Source of the DNA: Phoronis ovalis
Lineage: Eukaryota > Phoronida > Phoronidae
Reading direction: 5' to 3'
Length of the DNA stretch: 14,448 nucleotides
Assembly: GCA_028565635.1 (NCBI GenBank)
Contig: JAOXYB010032320.1
Location: 1-14,448, forward strand
Positions 12,401 to 14,448 of this stretch are shown here, one piece after another. Position 1 is the first letter of the stretch. Each line of letters begins with the position of its first letter. The notes below the pieces were generated by a model. That model had not been told where the DNA came from. It made no database searches and saw nothing but the letters and a program-made list of their open reading frames with translations. A program made the position numbers and the translations under genes.

Positions 12401-14256
12401 GTGTGGTAGGGGTATTAAAAAAATGTCCTCCCTCGAAATTTTTTTTCCGGAAAAGCCTTCGTGTAATTTATTGAATCAACAATGTCATCATATAAAAGTT
12501 CATACTGAACTAGATAATATTCATTTTCAAATACTGGTAATGAATTTTATTAAAACAGCGTCGCTAATCGAGTGCTTCTTTCTTACAAAGCCATGGCAAT
12601 AAAACCACAATCGGGGCTGTGCCATCATTCTGGGCAGCTAGCTACCTAATGGTATATATCTGCTAAAACTTGAGATTGAACAAGACAGTTCAAACAAATA
12701 TATTAACAATTTCAGCACCTTTTTGTTATCATCAAGGACACTGTTCACATTTTCAATCCATCAAAACACTAATTATGTTTCTTCCTTAAAAGCTTCACGC
12801 CATGGCAATAAAACCTCAATCTGAGCTGCAACGTCCGATTCTGAGCAGCTAGCTAGCTATAGCTAATGTCGTAAATCTGTTAAAACATGAGATTGAACAG
12901 GACAGTTCAAAGAAATATATCAACAATTTCAGCACCTTTTTGTTATCATCAAGTACTGTGTTCATGTTTTCAATCCATACAGCATCCACAGGACCATCAA
13001 ATATAATCCATTTCCTGTCTTCAGTTCTATCCGAGGCATGATCACGGAAAGTATTGGCCAGGATACCTACAACAAGGACATAAGTATAAGAGAGATTTAA
13101 CTTTAGAATGCAACAATGGTTTACTGGGATTGCAACAAATAAAATGAATCGTATTTATGCTTGACAGGTTTTTTAACATTTTTACTAAGATTCACAAAAT
13201 CTTGAGAATAATATATCACAGAATAAATACCTTTGACAACTGTCTTCCAGTAATTACAATATGATAAGAAGGAAATAGAATGCAGCAGAGAAAAACATGC
13301 ATTCTTGAATTGATAGGTAGAAAGTTGGCCGTGGTTCAACTAATTTAGATGCAAGTTACAGTGGCACAATACATTTTCTGTCCATTATAAAATCCAACTT
13401 ACCGTCTGACCACTCGTGTGAGATTGGATCAAACCGACCATACAGTTGTCCCATGGTGACAGCTTTCGGATTAATGATGCTGTATTTGACTTTATACTCC
13501 TCCATCATACCACTCTTATTGAGATCTCCAAGTGACATTGATAAGCTTTTGAATGCACTGGTTTTACCCCCGATAGGATCACCAACAATCATCAAACCAT
13601 GCCGTACAAGGATCATGTCATAGATCTAAAATATTCATTACATCAAATAAAACTGAAACAGTGTGAGACATGATTTATTTTAAAATCTCGAGATATCATA
13701 CCGTGCAACAAAAGTGGCAACTTTAAAATTTTCCCTATCCGTTGCACGCAGAAAAGTATGCATGTTTACTGATTTAGTGAAAAATTTAAACATGCAAGTA
13801 CAAAGGAATTTCTTGTGACATAGGAGCAACAAAAAACTCCTTATTCATCAAGGTTCAGTCCTGAACTAATTTCAATATCGTTAGCTTCATAATCAAACTG
13901 ATATCAACAAGAATATAAAAGCTGAAAAAAAAATAATATAAAATTAAAATTTGTCAAAATAAAATCTCTGGACAAAGACTGAGAGAGTATCTATACAAAG
14001 GGGACTAGCAATTATTTCACAGACAGCTACTACTCACCTGCAGCTGCTGTTCATTGTATGTCCCCTATCTGTCCTATTCACTGTAACATACCTGTATGAT
14101 TTTCTCAATAAACCAAGGCACTGCCTGTAGATTCATTTTATTAACATTTTCCAGGAGTGCTGCTTCAAGATGTGCATAGTCTGGCTTAGGAAGAATCACA
14201 CCCGGGAACAGATCAGATATGATACCCTCAAACAATGGAATATCGTGTGATAAAAA
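251..14256 (-). CDS. DNAH3: Axonemal dynein heavy chain, DNAH3-like, partial (21 internal exons)
   Basis: This is the motor subunit of a ciliary inner-arm dynein, an ATP-driven minus-end microtubule motor of the axoneme. Exons, 5' to 3': 14256-14092, 13625-13403, 13066-12936, 12142-11927, 11673-11540, 10624-10373, 9958-9814, 7277-7039, 6894-6745, 6485-6266, 6099-5986, 5746-5597, 5299-5123, 3664-3526, 3195-3005, 2700-2605, 2336-2145, 1824-1691, 1470-1308, 832-650, 409-251. They join into 1,191 codons with no stop or frameshift, and all introns are GT-AG. In this numbering: AAA2 Walker A GDPIGGKT 70-77 and Walker [10 protein letters not shown] 149-157; AAA3 Walker A GPTGTGKS 454-461 and Walker B VFVDDLNM 518-525; AAA4 GIGGSGRQS 819-827; stalk CC1 from about 1030; start of the microtubule-binding domain 1176-1191. 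Family members are about 4,000 residues, so this is roughly a quarter. AAA1, the tail, CC2, AAA5/6 and the C-terminal domain lie outside. The dynein assignment is certain; DNAH3 rather than DNAH7 or DNAH12 is inferred from remembered family wording. Confidence 0.93.
650..832 (-). CDS. DNAH3: Dynein exon 20: stalk coiled coil CC1
   Basis: The exon holds 61 codons, phase 0 at both ends. It reads [40 protein letters not shown] and [21 protein letters not shown] heptad-rich, charged helix typical of CC1, which relays movement between the ATPase ring and the microtubule-binding tip. Acceptor AACTTACAG, donor AAG/GTGTGT. Confidence 0.96.
833..1307 (-). other. Intron 19 (475 nt)
   Basis: Contains a 3-copy 21-bp minisatellite (1198-1260). 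Otherwise AT-rich with no exon candidates. Confidence 0.85.
1198..1260. repeat. 21-bp minisatellite, 3 tandem copies
   Basis: Units at 1198-1218, 1219-1239 and 1240-1260, each starting AACTGRGCTATAATG and ending GAGTC. Copies 1 and 3 are identical; copy 2 differs by one base (A for G at unit position 6). Confidence 0.95.
1308..1470 (-). CDS. DNAH3: Dynein exon 19: start of stalk helix CC1
   Basis: The exon holds 163 nt, phase 2 in and phase 0 out. It reads [39 protein letters not shown] and [15 protein letters not shown]. (R)[19 protein letters not shown] is the universal entry to the stalk in axonemal dyneins, followed by RYxxGLxKL of CC1. Acceptor CATATTACAG, donor CAG/GTGAGT. Confidence 0.97.
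1691..1824 (-). CDS. DNAH3: Dynein exon 18: end of AAA4
   Basis: The exon holds 134 nt, phase 0 in and phase 2 out. It reads [39 protein letters not shown] and RALSE. WPxDALExVAxxFL and MCKxFHxSV are conserved positions leading to the stalk. Acceptor TGTTGTAG, donor AAG/GTTAGG. Confidence 0.95.
1825..2144 (-). other. Intron 17 (320 nt)
   Basis: Contains a (GT)10 dinucleotide tract at 1935-1954 and otherwise AT-rich sequence; no further features. Confidence 0.85.
1935..1954. repeat. (GT)10 microsatellite
   Basis: Ten uninterrupted GT units on the plus strand within intron 17. Confidence 0.95.
2145..2336 (-). CDS. DNAH3: Dynein exon 17: AAA4 sensor region
   Basis: The exon holds 64 codons, phase 0 at both ends. 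It reads [40 protein letters not shown] and [24 protein letters not shown]. [26 protein letters not shown] is nearly invariant in axonemal dyneins. The EVTPLxMYNxFIERV wording is close to what I recall of vertebrate DNAH3. Acceptor TTTGGTTTCAG, donor AAG/GTATGT. Confidence 0.97.
2426..2539 (-). other. Candidate 114-nt cassette exon in intron 16
   Basis: A 38-codon open segment in phase 0, starting [17 protein letters not shown] and ending [12 protein letters not shown]. It has a pyrimidine-rich acceptor (GGTTCCTCTTTTAAG) and a near-perfect donor (CTGCAG/GTATGAG). The flanking introns would be 65 and 89 nt, shorter than every other intron here. The family reads straight from EIIEK to MQTIAQ, so this would be an optional or lineage-specific insertion in a variable AAA4 segment. 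Confidence 0.35.
2605..2700 (-). CDS. DNAH3: Dynein exon 16: AAA4, LNTGDIPNL block
   Basis: The exon holds 32 codons, phase 0 at both ends. It reads [20 protein letters not shown], then [12 protein letters not shown]. (D/E)ESFLEDxNxxLNxGxxPNL is a family hallmark directly after the AAA4 Walker B. Acceptor TTGTTTAG, donor AAG/GTAAAG. Confidence 0.95.
2701..3004 (-). other. Intron 15 (304 nt)
   Basis: Canonical GT-AG intron between HQIK and DESFLEDVN, which are directly contiguous in the family. A short open minus-strand segment near 2900-2945 ([11 protein letters not shown]) lacks splice sites in phase and is not called. Confidence 0.82.
3005..3195 (-). CDS. DNAH3: Dynein exon 15: AAA4 Walker A and B
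   Basis: The exon holds 191 nt, phase 1 in and phase 0 out. It opens with the AAA4 P-loop GIGGSGRQS, then [37 protein letters not shown] and the Walker B-like [11 protein letters not shown]. The P-loop has Arg-Gln-Ser in place of Lys-Ser/Thr, which is the normal AAA4 form in axonemal dyneins (GVGGSGRQS). Acceptor ACAATTTATAG, donor AAG/GTACGA. Confidence 0.97.
3196..3525 (-). other. Intron 14 (330 nt)
   Basis: Phase 1 intron splitting the first Gly codon of the AAA4 P-loop. No further features seen. Confidence 0.85.
3526..3664 (-). CDS. DNAH3: Dynein exon 14: AAA4 N-terminal helices
   Basis: The exon holds 139 nt, phase 0 in and phase 1 out. It reads [20 protein letters not shown], then [20 protein letters not shown] and GHCLCV. 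This is the conserved run-up to the AAA4 P-loop ([14 protein letters not shown](x)RVLKQ). Acceptor TATTTTACAG, donor TTG/GTAAGT. Confidence 0.96.
3665..5122 (-). other. Intron 13 (1,458 nt)
   Basis: Second largest intron. Most is AT-rich. Two patches stand out, about 4140-4560 and about 4735-4880, the second being clearly richer in G+C than its flanks. Neither gives a protein I recognise. Near 3759 a perfect 7-bp hairpin (ACAACAG, 4-nt loop, CTGTTGT) occurs. No mobile-element termini or target-site duplications could be defined. Confidence 0.8.
5123..5299 (-). CDS. DNAH3: Dynein exon 13: linker into AAA4
   Basis: The exon holds 59 codons, phase 0 at both ends. It reads [19 protein letters not shown], then [13 protein letters not shown] and [17 protein letters not shown]7, to my memory, carries an EF-hand-like loop at this place; here [15 protein letters not shown] has no such loop, in line with DNAH3 or DNAH12. 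The initiator-like Met sometimes read near 5293 is a frame artefact: the family alignment runs through it from exon 12. Confidence 0.94.
5597..5746 (-). CDS. DNAH3: Dynein exon 12: AAA3-AAA4 linker
   Basis: The exon holds 50 codons, phase 0 at both ends. It reads [20 protein letters not shown], then [20 protein letters not shown] and [21 protein letters not shown] is a conserved helix. Acceptor TCTTTCTCAG, donor AAG/GTAATG. Confidence 0.95.
5986..6099 (-). CDS. DNAH3: Dynein exon 11: AAA3 C-terminal part
   Basis: The exon holds 38 codons, phase 0 at both ends. It reads [20 protein letters not shown], then [18 protein letters not shown]. The [21 protein letters not shown] motif is diagnostic of axonemal dynein heavy chains. 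Acceptor TTGTTTTTTAG, donor CAG/GTATAT. Confidence 0.96.
6266..6485 (-). CDS. DNAH3: Dynein exon 10: AAA3 sensor region
   Basis: The exon holds 220 nt, phase 2 in and phase 0 out. It reads [40 protein letters not shown] and [10 protein letters not shown]. The MGPPGGGRN(x)VTxRxxRHFN block is one of the most conserved in axonemal dyneins. The donor is AGG/GTGAGA; a one-base shift would break the frame into exon 11, which fixes this choice. Confidence 0.96.
6530..6705. repeat. Degenerate short-motif repeat in intron 9
   Basis: The plus strand shows recurring AGCCAACA/AGCCAAAAG/CCAGCAT-type words (AAAGCCAACAT, AAAGCCAACAGCCAAAAGC, CAACAGCCAACAATC). This is a loose low-complexity tract rather than an exact tandem array. 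Limits are approximate. Confidence 0.5.
6745..6894 (-). CDS. DNAH3: Dynein exon 9: AAA3 Walker B
   Basis: The exon holds 150 nt, phase 2 at both ends. It reads [40 protein letters not shown] and [18 protein letters not shown] is the AAA3 Walker B; axonemal dyneins commonly have Asp-Asp here. WIDHxYWFD is one of the blocks that favour DNAH3 over DNAH12, which to my memory has a different sequence there. Acceptor ATTTCAG, donor TAG/GTGAGA. Confidence 0.96.
7039..7277 (-). CDS. DNAH3: Dynein exon 8: AAA3 Walker A
   Basis: The exon holds 239 nt, phase 0 in and phase 2 out. It reads [20 protein letters not shown], then the AAA3 P-loop in [20 protein letters not shown] (Lys 460, Ser 461) and [22 protein letters not shown]3 is a regulatory ATPase site in dyneins that gates the main site in AAA1. 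Acceptor TTTCCACAG, donor CAG/GTATAG. Confidence 0.97.
8225..8248 (-). other. Candidate 24-nt cassette microexon
   Basis: The minus-strand segment reads RDHNLRQM in phase 0, between acceptor TTTAATTTTACTAACAG and donor ATG/GTAAGAC. It preserves frame when placed between exons 7 and 8, alone or with the 54-nt candidate. Confidence 0.33.
8703..8756 (-). other. Candidate 54-nt (or 30-nt) cassette exon
   Basis: The minus-strand segment reads [18 protein letters not shown] in phase 0. Upstream is a convincing pyrimidine tract and acceptor (CACTTTAACCCTCTCAG); the donor is ACG/GTAAAT. An internal donor, AAT/GTAAGA, would give a 30-nt version ending at WDWN, also in frame. Insertion would fall in the variable AAA2-AAA3 linker loop between HENAK and INELII. 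This is the best supported of the intron 7 candidates. Confidence 0.42.
9000..9292 (-). other. G+C-richer island with an open minus-strand frame, unidentified
   Basis: About 40% G+C over 9001-9300 by line counts, against about 18% in the line starting at 9481. The minus strand is open for about 97 codons without a stop, including [19 protein letters not shown] and [12 protein letters not shown], ending at a stop near 9000. I recognise no family. It has no proper start context. It could be a remnant of a mobile element or retrocopy, or an unrecognised exon; the dynein frame does not need it. Confidence 0.35.
9469..9477 (-). other. Candidate 9-nt microexon
   Basis: On the minus strand the 9 nt TATATAAAG (Tyr-Ile-Lys, phase 0) lie between a very good acceptor (GTTTATTTTACAG) and a consensus-like donor (AAG/GTAAGGTA). 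A similar 9-nt arrangement occurs by apparent chance in intron 13, so specificity is low. Confidence 0.2.
9814..9958 (-). CDS. DNAH3: Dynein exon 7: AAA2-AAA3 linker
   Basis: The exon holds 145 nt, phase 2 in and phase 0 out. It reads [20 protein letters not shown], then [10 protein letters not shown] and ISIHENAK. The KGTIYD and GxWxxW motifs are typical of the segment joining AAA2 to AAA3. A short internal repeat (ELKLP/NLKLP) is visible at protein and DNA level (two GAAGCTTC blocks). Donor AAG/GTGCGT. Confidence 0.94.
9959..10372 (-). other. Intron 6 (414 nt)
   Basis: AT-rich intron with GTGAGT donor and TGTTACCAG acceptor. I see no further structure. Confidence 0.85.
10373..10624 (-). 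CDS. DNAH3: Dynein exon 6: acidic loop and AAA2 C-terminal helices
   Basis: The exon holds 252 nt, phase 2 in and phase 2 out. It opens with [11 protein letters not shown] and [14 protein letters not shown], then runs into [20 protein letters not shown] and [10 protein letters not shown]. The latter blocks match the family's FLFSLVW(T/S)xxG helix. Fourteen of 16 residues in 295-310 of the partial protein are Asp or Glu, an unusually strong acidic loop. Acceptor TTATTCATAG; donor CTAA/GTGAGT. Confidence 0.94.
10625..11539 (-). other. Intron 5 (915 nt)
   Basis: AT-rich intron. Its only notable content is a possible 15-nt in-frame microexon at 11135-11149. Homopolymer A/T runs are frequent; I see no mobile-element ends. 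Confidence 0.8.
11135..11149 (-). other. Candidate 15-nt cassette microexon
   Basis: On the minus strand a 15-nt segment is bounded by a strong acceptor (TTATTTTTAACAG) and a strong donor (GAA/GTGAGTAAC). Spliced between exons 5 and 6 it keeps frame and changes EV-R-ELG to EV-STYGVK-ELG, in the loop just before the acidic tract. Chance matches of this size do occur in AT-rich introns, so this stays a candidate. Confidence 0.3.
11540..11673 (-). CDS. DNAH3: Dynein exon 5: AAA2 small-domain helices
   Basis: The exon holds 134 nt, phase 0 in and phase 2 out. It reads [20 protein letters not shown] and ends [11 protein letters not shown] plus two bases of the next codon. WLxPPxL matches the axonemal dynein WLVxPCL-type motif. 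Acceptor TTCATTTCAG, donor CAG/GTATGG. Confidence 0.92.
11927..12142 (-). CDS. DNAH3: Dynein exon 4: AAA2 sensor 1 and following helices
   Basis: The exon holds 72 codons, phase 0 at both ends. It reads [20 protein letters not shown], then [20 protein letters not shown] and [13 protein letters not shown]. The block from SGEIIQM to [10 protein letters not shown] is a signature of AAA2 in axonemal dyneins. Acceptor GAATTTCAG, donor AAG/GTTTGT. Confidence 0.96.
12366..12409. repeat. 22-bp direct tandem repeat, 2 copies
   Basis: Two identical, directly adjacent 22-bp units (12366-12387 and 12388-12409), each starting AATTTTAATCTGTGTG and ending GGTAG. They lie in intron 3. Confidence 0.92.
12567..12978. 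repeat. Diverged tandem duplication, two copies of about 200 bp
   Basis: Copy A is about 12567-12761 and copy B about 12770-12978. Both contain the same ordered landmarks: GCCATGGCAATAAAACC, AGCAGCTAGCTA or its variant, GAGATTGAACA, GACAGTTCAAA, CAATTTCAGCACCTTTTTG and TTTTCAATCCAT. The copies differ by scattered substitutions and small indels, so the event is not very recent. Copy B includes the end of real exon 3 (12936-12978) and its donor. The outer limits are approximate. Confidence 0.88.
12719..12761 (-). pseudogene. Duplicated 3' fragment of dynein exon 3
   Basis: These 43 nt repeat the last 43 nt of exon 3 with 5 differences and read [14 protein letters not shown] against [14 protein letters not shown] in the real exon. 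The two amino-acid changes (Met to Val, Thr to Ser) are conservative. The donor GTGCTG is also copied. There is no matching acceptor, and a TGA lies in frame immediately upstream, so it cannot replace exon 3. It is best read as a dead exon fragment. Confidence 0.85.
12936..13066 (-). CDS. DNAH3: Dynein exon 3: AAA2 Walker B
   Basis: The exon holds 131 nt, phase 1 in and phase 0 out. It reads [19 protein letters not shown], then the AAA2 Walker B region WIIFDGPVD and [14 protein letters not shown], nearly invariant among axonemal dyneins. The usual catalytic glutamate position is a glycine (FDG), as expected for a non-hydrolysing AAA2. The donor AAG/GTGCTG is the weakest in the gene. The last 43 nt of the exon plus the donor are duplicated about 217 bp away inside intron 3. 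Confidence 0.95.
13067..13402 (-). other. Intron 2 (336 nt)
   Basis: AT-rich intron with canonical ends (GTAAGT donor, TTGTTGTAG acceptor). I see no repeat, RNA gene or extra exon in it. Confidence 0.85.
13403..13625 (-). CDS. DNAH3: Dynein exon 2: AAA2 Walker A
   Basis: The exon holds 223 nt, phase 0 in and phase 1 out. It begins [15 protein letters not shown] and carries the AAA2 P-loop GDPIGGKT (residues 70-77 of the partial protein). It continues through the conserved [19 protein letters not shown] and HEWSDG blocks. The P-loop Lys and Thr are intact, so nucleotide binding at AAA2 is expected; in dyneins this site binds ATP but is regarded as structural rather than hydrolytic. Acceptor ATATTTTAG, donor G/GTAAGT. 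Confidence 0.96.
13626..14091 (-). other. Intron 1 (466 nt)
   Basis: AT-rich intron with no coding sequence I can support. An 8-bp perfect inverted repeat, CGTGCAAC at 13702-13709 and GTTGCACG at 13741-13748, could form a small hairpin. A strong unused donor-like site, CTGCAG/GTGAGTAG, sits at about 14038, but no acceptor gives a sensible exon with it. Confidence 0.85.
14092..14256 (-). CDS. DNAH3: Dynein exon 1 of window: entry into AAA2
   Basis: The exon holds 55 codons, phase 0 at both ends. It reads [19 protein letters not shown], then LPKPDY, and ends WFIEKIIQ. This is the conserved stretch between AAA1 and AAA2 of axonemal dyneins, just before the AAA2 P-loop. The acceptor is TATTTTTCAG and the donor is CAG/GTATGT. 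The exon before it lies beyond the right edge of the window. Confidence 0.93.
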
Positions 14257-14448
14257 CTGAAAAATATTAAATATGATACCTTACCTTCAAACTATGTAGT
14301 ATGGGATATATAATTCAAAAATGATAAACATTACCAACTTTGCCCCTTTCATTTTAATTTAGTCTGGACCAGTATAGTTTCCAGCGGGGTTTCCAGACAG
14401 TCCATTGTGTCATTGACCCACTTAAAGCTCGCTTTATGAATAGGCTAA
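14257..14448 (-). other. Partial intron upstream of exon 1
   Basis: Intronic sequence to the right edge. No coding block of the preceding dynein exon (end of AAA1) is visible. A G+C-richer stretch near 14361-14405 has two GTTTCCAG words 12 nt apart. Confidence 0.75.

Larger units (their letters stand above)
12143..12935 (-). other. Intron 3 (793 nt), with tandem duplication
   Basis: This intron carries the duplicated copy of the end of exon 3 and its flank (12567-12761) and a 22-bp direct repeat (12366-12409). The rest is AT-rich. A plus-strand open frame across 12399-12602 is not recognisable and lies over repeated sequence, so I do not call it a gene. Confidence 0.85.

Noticed and set aside
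14038-14091. Strong donor-like CTGCAG/GTGAGTAG just downstream of exon 1, with a possible 27-nt exon
   Set aside because: The separating intron would be only about 27 nt, there is no pyrimidine tract, and [14 protein letters not shown] is contiguous in the family. Reading on from exon 1 meets a TAG.
14361-14405. Two GTTTCCAG words and weakly complementary TGGAC/GTCCA flanks near the right edge
   Set aside because: Arms too short and imperfect to call an element from one copy.
1-14448. Promoter, poly(A) signal, start or stop codon of the gene
   Set aside because: The reading starts and ends inside the motor; both ends of the gene are outside, and AT-rich TATA- or AATAAA-like words here are expected by chance.

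Overview
This window is an internal slice of one large eukaryotic gene on the minus strand. It is AT-rich (roughly one third G+C by eye), with 21 coding exons separated by 20 complete GT-AG introns of 144 to 2,536 nt. There is no bacterial-style gene packing. A cilium-specific gene split by many short introns suggests a ciliated eukaryote, most likely an invertebrate animal. I cannot name the lineage from sequence alone.

The gene encodes an axonemal (ciliary/flagellar) dynein heavy chain. Joined in order from high to low coordinates, the exons give one uninterrupted reading frame of 3,573 nt (1,191 codons), and every exon-exon phase agrees. The reading runs from the end of AAA1 or start of AAA2 (exon 1), through AAA2 with P-loop GDPIGGKT (exons 1-6), AAA3 with P-loop GPTGTGKS (exons 8-12), AAA4 with GIGGSGRQS (exons 13-18), into stalk helix CC1 (exons 19-21). 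It stops at the first helix of the microtubule-binding domain. Neither the start codon nor the stop codon is in the window. The wording of many blocks fits the single-headed inner-arm group DNAH3/DNAH7/DNAH12, and DNAH3 best.

Layout: 14256-9814 holds exons 1-7 (AAA2 and the linker to AAA3); 9813-7278 is the largest intron; 7277-5123 holds exons 8-13 (AAA3 and the AAA3-AAA4 linker); 5122-3665 is the second largest intron; 3664-1691 holds exons 14-18 (AAA4); 1470-251 holds exons 19-21 (stalk).

The most interesting non-routine signals are: (1) small candidate cassette exons in introns 5, 7 and 16, each with splice signals and a length that is a multiple of three, placed mostly where dynein loops vary, so the motor may be diversified by alternative splicing; (2) a tandem duplication of about 200 bp in intron 3 that copied the last 43 nt of exon 3 with its donor site; (3) a very acidic loop in AAA2; (4) a G+C-richer island with a long open frame inside the largest intron. 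No second gene, RNA gene, CRISPR array or promoter could be supported.
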